Positions 1-13,199 of a stretch of 64,000 bases of DNA are shown here, one piece after another. Made by a program: the position numbers and the translations under genes. Within the stretch, counting starts at the first letter, position 1. Each line of letters opens with the position of its first letter. This DNA is from Rutidosis leptorrhynchoides. Its lineage: Eukaryota > Streptophyta > Magnoliopsida > Asterales > Asteraceae. Location: assembly GCF_046630445.1 (NCBI RefSeq), contig NC_092338.1, positions 343,485,501-343,549,500 of the forward strand, in the 5' to 3' direction. The notes under the pieces are model-generated. The model was not told the DNA's origin, made no database searches, and worked only from the letters and a program-made list of their open reading frames with translations.

Positions 1-459
1 AAACTAGCAACAATTAACTCCTAAACTCATGATTAAGAAAACTAGTTACCATTAGTTAACCTTAATGAAGATTAAGATCACACGCATGTCATTAGCATAA
101 CTTAATTGCATGTAAAAAGATCACATCATCTCATTTAATAATTGCATGGACTTTTTGACCAACTTTCCTCTCCCTTTTCTTCTTGATTCACGCCATCCAT
201 CACCACCATTCTTACCATTACCAAACTTGTTCCTTACACTTCTCTCTAAATCTTCAAGTATCATCTTCATCCATCTTCAACAACCTTCTTCATCTTCATA
301 CATCATTCATCATCATCTAGGTATAAAAATCTAACTACTCTTATCATCATTTTCTTTTACAAAGCCCTCTAACAAGATCAAACTTGGTGGAAATGCTAGG
401 ACTAGTGTTTTAAACACAAGGATGTTCATATGGCTAGCCATGATCTTGTAAAGTTGTGG

Positions 460-507
<48 letters not shown>

Positions 508-2675
508 CACTAACAAGAGTTATCTTAAAAATTTGAACACTTAAAACCAAGAAGAAGTAACTAAAACACATAGAAACTTCATAAACATGAATCTGTCTAA
601 ATCAGCCTTTTTATGTTCACGACTTAAAACTAACTTAGAATTTGAATCTAGACTTTATAATTTTAATCCATGTTCATATATATGTTCTTGACTCTATGTA
701 AAGTTTTCATGAATTTTCTCAAAGATAAAGGTATTTTTCAATTTTATTTTCTCACTACATGTCAGATTTTGGGCAGATCTGACCAAGGTCTAAAGGATTA
801 AGTAAAAATCAAAAACTAAAAAGGTTCTAGAAATATAAGCTTTTATTCTTTAAATGGCACACATATAGGAGTAAATCACAATTTGAACCACTTAAAACCA
901 TGTAGTAATCATGGATAAATGGCAATCCCAAGTTGACGTATGAAATTGTTGTAGTCTAATAATGGTCTAGAACACCTCCTATAAAAACTAGGTTAATGAA
1001 GACCTGGAGATGAATTCTTTTTTACATATGTTTATTTACATCTTCTAAACTTTCTGTAAAAATCTTAAGTCAAATAATTGTGTTTTACTATTTTTAAGCT
1101 AGCATGGAAGCTTATAGTGTAAATCTAGACAGTTTTGCACACCTGCAAGAGGATGAACTTTTGACCAACTTTTATTTTGAATCTGAGATGGAACCTTACA
1201 TGGTTGGAAACAAGACACAAAAACCTTTTCGGAGGTGGTAATCTTATCCTAAATGGATGTGTATTTTGGGAGAAACAATAGGGTCAAAGTGATGGTTCGA
1301 AGTAAAAAAATCTAGAAATACTAAGTTAGAAAACTAAGTACTAAACGAAACCAAAAACTGAAACGAATACGTAAAACTTACCAAATCAGATCATAAACTT
1401 AATCAAACACTACATTTAATATAATATAGTCTCTGACCTAAACCAATTGACTTAGGTACAATGTCTCGAATTTCATCAGTTAGCTTTGACACCGCAACTG
1501 ACAACACGAACACTTGTTTATTGCAAAGTGAGTTTCATAGTTCTCCTTTTCAATATTTTTGGGCTGAGAATCATGCTTGATGTTTTATTACATGCTTTTT
1601 GCTATCAAAACATGTTTATTTTTTTTACTACATGCTTGATATAAGTGAAGTTTGTGATTCCTTTTAAACACTTTGTATCTTGCAATGAGAATTATGTTTC
1701 TCTTATGTTTTACGCTGTGGACATGAGTAACTAAACTATATTCTATGGAGTAATATTTATAATCCACTCAAATCCAGATTCTAATATTGTTAATTACTGG
1801 ATTATGGTAAACGCGAATAATGGGGATAGATCTATTTGGGATTGACATCCACATCCGGACTTAGTGGTTAAACTAGTCGGATGCTCAGCCTTCGTTATGG
1901 GTCACTTTTGGATTATGAGTGACTAAACTTTTCGGGTAGGGATACTTATGTATCCAATTGGTTAAGTTCAATATTGGGAGCTCTTGTATATGGAATATAT
2001 GTTAAACTGTTTTTAAACAAACTTGATAACCGTTTGGAAACTAGCTTCAAACATGAACTGTTGTTATTTTATAAAATCTTGTGGTCCACAGTACTGTTTG
2101 ATAGCTGTGAAAACTTATTATCCGTAGAACTGCTTATAAACTTGAAATTTTGTGAAACGTGAAATAATTTATAAATTTGAGATCTTGTTAATTGTGTTAT
2201 GGTCAAACTATTTATGAACTTGAATTCTTGTGATCCATGTTACTGGTAAGCTATTTCAAAACTTGTGATCTTATGATCCTACTTAGGTTCAGGCTATTAT
2301 AAATTTTAAAACTAGTAAATCATGAAACTATTTACGAACTTGAGAACTTGTGATTCATTTTACCGTCAACTTATGTGTGATCTGTGAAACCTTTTAAAAC
2401 TATTTTCACGACAGATCACAAACTGATTTAAACTTTGAATCCTTGTGTTCAAATCGTTTTACTTGTGCAACTAAAACCTCTGAACTCACCAACGTTACGT
2501 TAACCGTCTTTTATGCATGTATTCTCAGGTATTTAACTTTACAATTACCGCACTCTGGTTGAAGATATGGATAATCACATCACGAGAGTCAGCTGAGCTG
2601 ACTAACCGATGTACGAATGTTGTTGGGACCTATGGATCACCTCACGTCCTGAAGGCCTCGGGCTAGGTCGTTACA
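1..2675 (+). repeat. 3' part of a gypsy-type LTR (solo or truncated)
   Basis: AT-rich non-coding DNA with no convincing ORF. It ends in GGTCGTTACA, a CA terminus like the other LTRs here. About 150 bp before that end it carries the block found near the 3' end of the LTRs of B, D and E (CTCACCAAC, then a GTTAAC/GTTGAC-like core, GCATGT and TCTCAGGT, 2478-2530). A 'ctgagaatcatgctt' phrase near 1563 recalls 'ctgagaatacatgcg' in B. The left end lies outside the window and no primer binding site follows 2675, so this is a solo LTR or the 3' LTR of a plus-strand element. The assignment rests on shared motifs only. Confidence 0.55.
461..506. repeat. (TA)n microsatellite
   Basis: Uninterrupted TA dinucleotide run of about 46 bp inside the LTR fragment. 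Confidence 0.95.
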
Positions 2676-2944
2676 CTAATTGATAAACAAAATAAATCAA
2701 CACGCATCTAACAAATTACCGTGAATATAAGTCCTAGTTATCCAAAGTCTTACGAGAGTTGCATTCAATATATAGATTTACATCAAAACCCTCATATATA
2801 GAAAACAAAAATCATTTAGGTAACACCACAAAATAGTAACGTGTTTATAGCATAAGCATCTATAGATTGTGACTACTTATTACATGAAACAACAGACACT
2901 AAAAACTCTATGATATCATTCAGGTAACACCACAAAAGATTTGA

Positions 2945-4310
2945 GAGATCTAACCGTTGAGGCTCACAAAACTCGGGTGAAAGGAGACATTTAAGAATTC
3001 CACTTACATGAGCCTGTAGCTTGTGAAGTGGCTCGAAGTTTGTCATGGTCTGTAACACATCATACAGTGATCAGTAGGCTTTATAGACTATAGATGGGTT
3101 AATAAACATGCCGAAATAGGTAACTTTTATCTGCGTCAAAATGATCGGGCCAGGTTTTATTAAATCGATTTAACAGATTACATAACAACTTATGCAACTT
3201 ACAATCAGTTTGACCTGCTTGATGGGTTACATTTACAACAAAGTTTTTAAATTTGACCAAAACTGGCCCGTTTTTATTAATGGGTTGAAAGTGCCACCTC
3301 TACAATTGACTAAAATGGGCACACAAACATAACATGCTCGCAGCGCTGGCACCTGAATTAGTGAATATATATATTTTAAAAGAATATAGGTACAAAAATC
3401 ATCGTGTACCAGCTCGCAGCTGCAAGAGTTTGCAGTCAAATCACATACACGTATATTCCCATTTTGATCTCCAGATATAAGCTCCGTCTGCAAAGCCAAC
3501 AACAATTTAACATTAGTATGCAATTGGTTCAGTTTGGTAACAATTAAGTCCTAACCACCAAACCCTTCAAACAGAGACTAAACAATCAAATCTGATCCGA
3601 TTTCGTGATCTAAAAAATTTGGATTTTTTTATGTCTTAGGTGGTTCTTGGATGTGTAATCTAAAAGTGACTATGATATTCTAAATAATAAAAACAAAAAA
3701 AAAAATAGACATAATAATAGCAATAGTGTTATTACGTGTCTTTTAAATTTAAATTACTTTTTTGTTACAATTTTCATATTACTATTTAGGTAAACCAACG
3801 AATCAACACAATATCAATCCATGATGATGGTTTGGGTTGGTTTAGTAACCTAAATAACAAACCCGAGCATAACTGATGGTCTAACATTAGTCAAAACAAA
3901 GAACTAAGTTGTAGTTACGGCTATATTAAATTATTTAGTTCAATGGCTTGCACTAACACAGACATTTCACAATATAAAAGTTACAAGTATAACAAAAATC
4001 ATCTGAGCTAAAAGTAGATTTTATTATTACTCAAGAAAAAACAAACACCTGATTGGGATGCAAAACAATTATGTTAACAGAAGCACGACTTTCGTGATCT
4101 CGCTAACAACCTGGCGCCCTGTTCCACATTTCAAATACCGGAGATCAATATTCGAAACCATGTATATTTTACCAAAATAACATGAATGTTGACTGACCAT
4201 AAATCCAAAATCTTAACAGTTCCATCTTCATAACCTGAATACATCCATTTTCCATCACATTGAAACCTGACAGCCATCATATTGTTTGTGTGTGAATCAT
4301 AGCTCATTAA
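2945..4310 (-). pseudogene. LST8: LST8-like WD40 protein pseudogene, introns retained
   Basis: LST8 is the WD40 beta-propeller subunit of the TOR kinase complex. Four exon-like blocks read in LST8 order on the minus strand. 4310-4198 encodes [10 protein letters not shown] and the WD repeat ending DGTVKILDL. 4118-4049 encodes APGC, a TAG stop, then SVNIIVLHPNQ. 3487-3410 encodes [14 protein letters not shown] and SCSCEL. 3049-2945 encodes [14 protein letters not shown] and [13 protein letters not shown]. Junctions have usable donors and acceptors (CAG|GTGTTT at 4049/4048, TTTGCAG| before 3487), and the 4198/4118 join keeps frame. The TAG, a WD-to-CD change in IRVCDL, and loss of about 30 residues after CELV (only a VP...CYVC relic near 3350) show it is dead. 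Genomic introns argue against a processed copy. The remaining propeller blades are missing. Family identification is strong. Confidence 0.82.
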
Positions 4311-5427
4311 CTGCCATTATACAATTTGTGAAAATGACATACCTGATCAAATTAGAATATATTTCATATTTGTATTATGAATACAATAATTGGATGAAAC
4401 ATCTATGAATTATCATCAAAATTCATCGATGAAACATCTATGAATCATCTAGTCAACAGTCATGCACAATTTTCTGTAAGAAAAGAACAACAAATTTGTG
4501 GAGACAATCTTTTGATTGACAAACGATACAACCAAAATCAGACCAATCGATTGATTGATAAAAGACAAACGATCACCATTCATACCATTATCACAATTAA
4601 GTTGATCCGTCATCTTCGTTACAAGTTCCTCTGCTACCACTGATATAAAAGATACAAAAATCAACATAAATGCAACTATAAAACTGGACAAAGTTGACTA
4701 TACATATATGATATATCTTTACACCCACCTGACCCGCCCATTTGGCTACCTATACGCAATAAAGTGAGTTACATGAGTAAAAGAGACAATGAGTTGTGAA
4801 TGATTTCAATGCATGTACACTCTTATTTATATTTCCACATTCCATATGTTGCAAAATTATAACTGTAAAAAAGCATACAATTAAAGAGTTTTAAGTAAGC
4901 CTTAACAGTTACCTCAAATGATTTTGGTCATCAACATTATGCAGTTTGAGATTCTTGACTTTATTTTATTCAGTAACTAAAAGTTAAACAAACACCATTA
5001 TTATCAAAAAAATTCAGAATACCACAAGCCAAAAAGGTTACGCATATAATATAGATTTAAATAAGTAATAAGAAATTGAGAAAAAATGAAATTGAAACAA
5101 AATAACAACTACTTATAACTAAAAAAGTTGAACAAACTCAATTTCTATCCCTACAACATAACGAAGATCTGCATCAAAATTACAGGTAATTAGATTATAA
5201 ATTTGAATAAGCATTAAGAAATTGAGAGAACATGAAAATTAACCAAATGTGTCCAATTGAATCGTCCAATGAGAACTATATACCCGGTTAGACGGTTTGC
5301 AAGGTTTAATTTTTATATTCTGCATATAATGAAAAAAATTAGGTTATGAAGATTTGAACGATTTCACAGATATCGTATTGATTGATGATTGAAATCAAAC
5401 ACAAACTATATGATGAAGAAAACATAC
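4311..5427. other. Intron-like stretch upstream of the LST8 remnant
   Basis: AT-rich DNA where upstream LST8 exons would lie on the minus strand. Near 4920-4965 the minus strand reads LKLHNVDD and is followed by a GTAACT donor. This weakly resembles the repeat before LMSYDSHT, but the splice phase does not fit and I do not call it. Nothing else is recognisable. Confidence 0.35.
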
Positions 5428-5600
5428 CGTAATTCCGCTTCAATTGATGGATTGCAATTCAAAGAAGTATCGTAAACATAATGAATCAATTCAAGAACGA
5501 AACAATTGATGAATTAGGATTTGTAGCAGAGTTATGTCTGGATACACTGTTTCGTGCGTTTGAAATGGCGTGAGGTAACTGTGGATTCAAGGTTATTGAA
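5428..5600 (-). other. Possible 5' UTR exon of the LST8 remnant
   Basis: On the minus strand a non-coding, UTR-like stretch ends at a good splice donor (ACG|GTATGTTT, 5428/5427). A non-coding first exon 1 kb upstream of the recognisable LST8 exons would fit a gene remnant. There is no protein evidence. Confidence 0.25.
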
Positions 5601-5632
5601 TGTGAATTTTGTACACCCGTAACCGTAACAAG

Positions 5633-6047
5633 TGTTAGTAAAAAACCCGATTACTCGCTGAATAATCTCCGATTAATCATTTTTAAGAGAAATCTGTTAC
5701 GATTTACAAAAGTTCGTTTAGTTAAACGGTTAACGTCAATTGATGGGTCAATAATACTGAATTTAGTAACCAAAATCGGTCAAAGTAAAAAATGATTAAC
5801 ATTTTAACATGAATTTAAACTATAAATTTATAATTTTGGAGCAAAATGAACACTTTAAATAATTATGTTAAAGTTTATTTTTATATTTATGGTTTTTTCT
5901 ATATTTACACATATAATTTTTAAAATTTAATATGTAGATATATACAGTACAATCCGATTAATCTCCGATCAATCTCTGAATTGCCAATTAATCTTTTCAA
6001 AGTCCCGATCGATTAATCTCCGAATAGCAAATTTTGCAATAACTCCA
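5633..6047. mobile_element. Candidate short non-autonomous DNA element (MITE-like)
   Basis: About 415 bp of very AT-rich DNA whose ends carry related phrases: 'cccgattactcgctg' and 'ctccgattaatc' on the left, and 'ccgattaatctccg' with 'gcaaattttgcaataact' on the right. The right end read in reverse (AGTTATTGCAAAATTTG) is a weak imperfect match to the left end (AGTGTTAGTAAAAAACCC), so diverged terminal inverted repeats are possible. No target duplication was found. Confidence 0.25.
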
Positions 6048-7019
6048 TGTCAATAGCCCTTCATACTATAAACCAATTAAAAGTAGACATTGTCATGTCA
6101 ATGTTTAATGAGGAGATGTTACATTGAATTTATTCCCTTGATTTATTAAGATGTATAGATAGATATAGATGTATAGATATATATGAATTAGACAATATTA
6201 CAACGATAGTCCCCAAGATTTGTGTCATATTGTGTTGATGTTTCTAAACATTATTTGACTTGAAACTTGATTGGTCACCTTGACTTACACAAGTTACGTG
6301 GTTGGTCCTCGATTTTAACATTCGTTAATAAATTTCCTTAAATCCTATTACATGCTAATTGCCCGACTCCCAATTTCAAATTTGAGACTTCATTGTTATT
6401 GATTACGTGTTCAAGGTCATGGTTATTAAGTTTACTTGCAAAATGGGTTAAATTCTGGTTTTCTTTTAGGTTTTTTTGTTTTTTCTTTTTTTTCTTTTTT
6501 GAGTTAACTTTTTGAGGAGTTGATATCATATGAGGAAAATGATTTATTTAAAACCTTTGTTGATTAGTGTAGATATTGGATTAGGTTGATTTTGAAAGTA
6601 TGGAGGTGGTGGTGTAGTTAATAGGATTGTTGAAAGCACTGGTCATGATGTACATGGTTAGGGTGATTATGTTCTTGTAAGTTTGAAATACTGAATTTTG
6701 AGTGATACTATTAATTTTCATTTTCTGCATATACTAGATGTGTCTCCATTTCGATCTCAATCGTTTATACAAAATTGAAATGTTTAATGATAATTAGTGA
6801 TGAAAATGAATGAATATTTATTTATGATTAATGAATATCTATGTATGATACTATGATCAATGAATATATCTGCTAGTGTCAAAAAGTGTTAAAATAAGAT
6901 GATCGATGAATAGATCTACCAGTATTAAGAAGTGTTGAAAAGATGATAAATTTGATGTTTGAGTGCTTAATGCAACAGGATATAAAAAGAGTAAAAAAAC
7001 GAAAAATAAACTCACATGC
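6048..7019. other. AT-rich intergenic DNA, nothing recognised
   Basis: Low-complexity AT-rich sequence, with T-rich tracts at 6470-6500 and GATA-like runs near 6155-6185. No protein similarity was recognised on either strand. Confidence 0.6.
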
Positions 7020-7032
7020 AAGGCACGTGATT
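7020..7032. repeat. Left target-site duplication of the retroposon
   Basis: AAGGCACGTGATT, repeated exactly at 8567-8579 directly after the poly(A) tail. Confidence 0.85.
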
Positions 7033-8566
7033 AGACATACTTTTGTGATAAATTAAATTTCTCTCTCTATTGGTTACCGTGCGCATCTCTTTTTCTCAGA
7101 TCTATTTTCTTCCGGCTAATTTCTTTGATTTTTCCGGTAAGATTTTCTTTACTTTGTTTTATCATTTTCTTCTTTACCCTTCCATTAATTTCTCTCCAAA
7201 GACTACTACTTACAAGGTAACTCACTAATTTAAGGTTCTACTTTCCTCTCTCTTATATATATTTCTCCTGCCATTTTCTTTTTCACTTTTGCAGACCCTA
7301 ATTTTTTTCCGCCGCCGTTACGGCCTCCGGCAGCTCACCGGAGGTCAGGCGTTTACTTTCTTGCTTTTTTAATGCTTTCCTCTCCTTCCCGGTTCAGATC
7401 CACGCTTCTTTCGCTCTTCTCCGGCAACTTCCGTTTCGATGGTGTTTTCCGGTTACCTATGGCAGCAGGCGGCGAGTGCTGTGAGGGTTCTCACGTGCAT
7501 TCTGCTCGCCGGAGGTGCTACTGAGATCATTGGTCGTTGTGATTTCGGCGGGTTAGGGTTTGGTTGTGCTCTTCTATGTCGGCGACAGTCTTTACCTTCC
7601 TTCTCTATAGGCGACGACCTCCTTTAGAGGTCTGTGGATGTGTGGTAAGGTTTTTTTTTTCACTGTCGCCATTTTTTCCGACCGCTGTGGGTTTCTTCTT
7701 GGTGGTCGTACCAGTGAACTTTCTCTGGTTCACCACCACTCTCTTCTTTTTTTTCCTTATTTTTTTTACAAAATGACAGTTTTGCTTCACCCTCATTTCA
7801 CCTCATTGGGTCTGCATCGTTGATTGACTCTCGCTGGAGTCTGGCGTGTTGGTCGGTCGTTCAGCTAGTTGGTTTGGGTTTTGTGTGAGGTTGTTCGATT
7901 TTGTGGGCCTTATGTTCGTTTGTCCCTTGGCGGTTTCGTTGGGTCTGATCCCGCTCGTTCCATCTTCCTCGTCGCCGGATTCGGTTCGGAATGGTCCGGT
8001 GTTGTTGTCGCCTTAGTGACTTTAGGGTTGTTAAGCGCCAAAAGATTGATCTCCTGGAGTAATATTCTCGGTTGGTGCCCGATCATCCGTATGGTAGGGT
8101 TTTGACAGGTTAGGGTTTCCGAGTTGTTTGCTGTTTGGGTTTGCTTGGTTGTGCTGGCCAACGGGGTTATGATTTGGGTTTCTGGTTGATGCGGTTTCGG
8201 GGTGGGTGTTCTTGGGTTGCCCGGCGAGCGATTTGGGTTCGGTGTTATTTGTTTGGGGTTAATGCGGTTTGGTGGGTGGGCTCGTGGATTGTTGTTCGTT
8301 GTTGCTGACTTCAGTTCAGGTGAGGACTTTTTTCATGATTCGGTGGTCTAGGCGGCGGTTACTTCACGAAGCAGCAACATCTGGTCATTGTTGTTGTACT
8401 AATGTTATTGTAATAGGGTAATTTTCACGGTCATAGTTCACGTTTGAACACTTGTGGTATCGTCAAACAGATTAATATCTGTCAATGTAACAACTCTTGT
8501 AACGGCCTAGATCATTGGGTCTATTTTTCTTTATTCATAATATTACGTTCTTCGCCAAAAAAAAAA
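7033..8566 (+). mobile_element. Poly(A)-tailed non-LTR retroposon (LINE-derived or retroposed transcript)
   Basis: A 1.53-kb insertion bounded by a perfect 13-bp direct repeat and ending in TTCGCC followed by an A-run, a 3' end style common to plant L1 LINEs. The 5' half is CT-rich and then much more GC-rich than its surroundings (7310-8330), with short runs of coding-like sequence but no ORF over about 80 codons that I recognise. It has no reverse transcriptase or endonuclease, so it must have been moved by another element's enzymes. A CT-rich tract ending TTTTGCAG at about 7295 looks like an intron acceptor, so it may not be fully spliced RNA. It is either an internally deleted LINE or a retroposed host RNA. 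Confidence 0.72.
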
Positions 8567-8579
8567 AAGGCACGTGATT
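8567..8579. repeat. Right target-site duplication of the retroposon
   Basis: Second copy of AAGGCACGTGATT. Its first A merges with the poly(A) run, so the true duplication could be a few bases longer. Confidence 0.85.
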
Positions 8580-9363
8580 TGATTTAACAAGATTTTTAAT
8601 GATCGTCGGTGTCAAAGACCAACCACGTAACTCGTGCGAACCACGATGACCTACCAAGTAAAAAAAAAAGTTTAGAGACATCCACGCAATTGGACACATA
8701 CTAGACCAACGACATATATTGTGTATGAATTCTCATATGTTAATCTCTAACAGTGAAACGTATGTATCTTTAGATTGGCCCAATTTTTAATCCCTATATT
8801 GAGTGGATCTAAAACTATTCATGAACCAACTTTAAGTACTTTTTTTTTTGAACAACTCAATTTTTATTAAATATTAAACTCAAACCCTCCCACCACCCCC
8901 CCCCCCCCTAAAAAGGAGCTAGTGAAAGACCACATATTATAATGGCTTCAATAGTCATATGTTTCAATTTACATCAGAATTTCTTCTACTACTAATCCAA
9001 ACAGAAGACGTGAAACAAATAGAATCAAAAATTAAATTTAACTTCATCGGGAGCCGAAATTTAATGCTATATATCTTTATCCAAAATATGTCAGAATGTC
9101 GATGTAAAAATTAAATTTAACTCTAAGTTTTACCTATTTATATGTACTATTATACTATTATAGTTGGCTCCAGTTATTGAGTCAACAGCAAGCGTCGATT
9201 TATTGATGACTTGACTGACTCTTAGAGCCTAAATTAAATTTCAGGCAAGATTTAAAACCCATAGAAATTTGAATTTACCATTTTCATGGCGTCTCAATTT
9301 TATTTTTAATTTGATCTTATTTTTTAAAAAACTTTTCTCCTACTTATTGACCGGAGGTCCACT
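8580..9363. other. Intergenic DNA between the retroposon and element A
   Basis: No gene seen. A T-run near 8838-8848 followed by sequence that reads in reverse as TTTAATAAAAATTGAG before an A-run could be the 3' tail of a minus-strand LINE fragment, but no target duplication was found. A run of 13 C lies at 8896-8908. The last bases, CCACT (9359-9363), also occur at 30117-30121 beyond element A. Confidence 0.5.
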
Positions 9364-9430
9364 TAATGATACGCATAAAGATCCGTCTCAAAACAAACAA
9401 GCATCCCGACAAGGATCTTACCCGGCACCG
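9364..9430 (+). repeat. Element A 5' LTR, first piece
   Basis: Matches 29029-29095 of the 3' LTR almost base for base, including ACAAACAAGCATCCCGACAA, up to the CACCG where B is inserted. Confidence 0.85.
9426..9430. repeat. Target-site duplication of B, left copy
   Basis: CACCG, repeated at 24436-24440. The empty site in the 3' LTR of A (29091-29095) has one copy. Confidence 0.92.
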
Positions 9431-9597
9431 TGTGACGACCCGAAAATTTCTGACCAAATTTAAACCTAATCTTTATATGATTTCGATACGATAAGCAAAG
9501 TCTGTAATGTTGAGTCTCAAAATTTTTGAACTGTTTATATGGATTCAGTTAATCTTTGACGATGCCCGATGATTCACGAACAATTGTGTGTAAATAA

Positions 9598-9602
<5 letters not shown>

Positions 9603-9643
<41 letters not shown>
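9603..9643. repeat. (TA)n microsatellite, 5' LTR copy
   Basis: About 41 bp here; the same site in the 3' LTR (17643-17734) is about 92 bp. Confidence 0.9.
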
Positions 9644-9645
<2 letters not shown>

Positions 9646-12600
9646 AAATAAATATAAGGGTATATATATATATATATATAATGTTTTGAGTTAATAAAAT
9701 ACACTTTATTAAATTGGAATTAAAGGTGTAAAATGATAAATGAAATAATTAAGTACTATTAAAAAATAAATATATATAAGTATCTATATGATTTATATTA
9801 AAAATTATTTGTATTATATATAAAATTTATAAATATTAAATAATTGTTATATAATTGTAATATTAATATATTAAATGTAATTACAAGTTAAAAATATAAT
9901 TTTTATGTTATTGTTATTGTTCTTATCATTATTATTAATATTAATATTATTATTTGTATTATTAATATTATTATAACATACAATATATAAATATGAAGTT
10001 GATACATTTAATTTGTTATGGTATTATCATATTATTATTAATATCATTATTATAATTAATAGTAAAATTATGATATCAATTATTATTTTAATTAATATTA
10101 TTGTTATTACTAAAAAATTTCATTTTTATTTAAATTTATTAATATCTATACTTTTAATACTTTTATCATTAATTTTATTGTTCCTAGTGTTATTTAGATA
10201 TTATTACTACTATTAATTCTATTATTATTAGTATTTTTAATATTAATATTAATATGTATTATTATTATTATATCATTATTATTCTTTAATATTAATTATA
10301 ATTATATATATATAAGCAGATGAGGAATCGTAATCTGTTTCATATCCTTTTCAAAGCTGTAGTGATTTGTCCTTCTATCCAAATAAATCGTACAAATCAG
10401 TGCTTAATCACAAGAGTAAATCCAAAATCTGTTACCAATCAGTTTCACATTACCATCAAACTGTATGGATTTTTGTTTTCTGTCTCTGAATTGGTTACGA
10501 ATTGAATCATAGACACACAATAAAAATCTGAGAGAAACAAAAATTAGATATAATAATTCAGTAAGAAACAAAGATTACTAGATATTCAACAGATGAAGAA
10601 TCGAATTCAGATAGGCATCTACATCAACTTTCTTGATATTTTTTTTACTCGTCCTTCCTGTCTCCAACTTCTTACCCGTCCAGATGAACATCTCAATACA
10701 AACAACCTGATTAAATCAAGCTGTTAGTAGAAATCGTACGATTCTGTTAGCCATCACTATCTGACTTATTTTTCTTGTTTTTTTCTTCTTGTTTGAATAA
10801 CCCTGTCTGCGTTTTGTTATACGTCCAAATCAATTTACAATACAAACATTCAAGTTTACTGCATCAAATATTCGATTACTATCTATATATAATTCTATAT
10901 TCACAATGCAATTGAAATCAAAAATAGAAAAACACATAAACAACTCACCGCCCTTGTACCCTTTTAAATCTTTCTCTGCTTCCTTCTTATTGTCCGAGAA
11001 CCACTCATCATCACCATAAAACCATCACCTAATATAAACGACATCGATCACCTTGGCTAATATACAATTTCTTTCTTCAACAAGAGACCACCACCATAGA
11101 ATCCCTACAACGACACCAATATCACCAAAACACGACACTACTTACATATTTATCATACAAACAGAGACCACCTTATAACATCACATTTAACCCATCTGTT
11201 AGAACCACTTTTCTGCCTCTAATTCGAATTACTAAACCACCTGCAAACTCATGTTGTTGCTGTTGGTATCGAACCGCCATGATCAACCTACTACTGCTCG
11301 CTGCTACACCTACCTTCTATTCTGTTTTCTATCAAATGGACCAGGCTAAACAAGCCTTACCTGCTACTTCTTTGATGCTCGTTAATTGCTGCTACATATC
11401 TATGTTTTTCTCGCAAACCAAGCATAACCGAGCACAGCCTTAAATATTAGTGAGGCATTAGCAACTTGATAATATTATATATTACAGAGAGTGTTCCAAT
11501 TATGCTTCTTGTGTAGTTATTTGGCCGACAAGTACAAGAGTGACAACCACTTGGTGAGTATTAAAATGAAAAAGGAATTGACATGCGTTTTTTCTCTCTC
11601 TCTTTTTGACCAACAACCACTAAATCAAGAAATTCCACTAAATCAAGTAACCCACTTGATTTTTATAAAGTATTGCATGATGAGGAATGACGTGTAAAGA
11701 TGATGGAAGAATTGTGGAGCCATAACCGAAATAAGTTGGGTATTATTTACTGTTACTATTATTGATTTATATCTTCTGCAAATGGTTCATAAACCCCACA
11801 AAGTCTTTAACTTTCCTTAGACACATGCGTTATTTTTTCTTTAACCCAGCCGACAACCATTTAACCCCACAAATCACGATCCAATTTAATACGGAGTATA
11901 TGCCTAACTTGTCTGTGCCGGTTGGTAAAAAGGAAGAAGGAGAAGAGAAACCAAAACCCTCAATCCAATGTTAACTGATACGTAGGCCTTTATACTATGT
12001 GTTGGGCTATTTAAACTTATTTAAGGCCGTGATCCAAGTAATTATGTTGGGCTTCTACTTTATTATGTTGGGCCGCTGGGTTACTGCTCTCCCTTTTCTT
12101 CCTGCTCGATTGTTATTCAGCATGTATGGGGGGTCGATGATAATGAATAGCAATTACAATAACGAATAAGGATTTCATGATGATATGAATGATGATAAGG
12201 GTTTAGGTGATGAGATTATAAAAATGATAATGGATGATGTTAAGTTAATAATGATAACATGAAGATAATTATAAATAATGTTGTATGATTGATCGTAATC
12301 TTAATGGAGATTATGACAATAATGGTGGGGTCTGTATGTGGAAATAAAATCCTAGATTGATTTAGTGATTAGCTGCTATATTATTTTCGGTTAAGATTCA
12401 TCAAAGTAGGCCACGAAAATTTCCTTTTGGGCTTCTTTAATTGATATAGATTATCAATTTGGGCCGTTAATGGACTGCCTATTATTGGGTCGGTATTTTT
12501 AGATGGGCCGAGTTATTTTAGGCCGATATTCTTTTTCCTGTTGGGCTTGAACATATTAACAGGTTAAATGTTAACAAATCACGAATTACAACAGAAAAAT

Positions 12601-12707
12601 AGAATCGGAGTACATGGTTAAGGATGTTATCGGGTTAGCGGGAGGTCGCGGATTCAAACCCGGACTTGGGCATTTTTTTTAAGGGCTACTTCTTTGAGGT
12701 AGTTTAC

Positions 12708-12833
<126 letters not shown>

Positions 12834-12929
12834 TCATTAAGATTACTAAAATCATTATTTTCAATATTAACATATAACTATTATTATTATTATTAAATGA
12901 TAGTATTAGTATTATTATTAAAATTATTA

Positions 12930-12931
<2 letters not shown>

Positions 12932-13002
<71 letters not shown>
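12932..13002. repeat. Second (TTA)n microsatellite, 5' LTR copy
   Basis: About 71 bp, against 85 bp in the 3' LTR. Encodes only spurious poly-Asn or poly-Ile frames. Confidence 0.9.
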
Positions 13003-13092
13003 CATTTTTCTTATTACTAGAATCATTATTATTATTATTATTAATAGTATTGTTTTTATAACAAATTATTGATTTTTGATATAATACCAATT

Positions 13093-13199
<107 letters not shown>

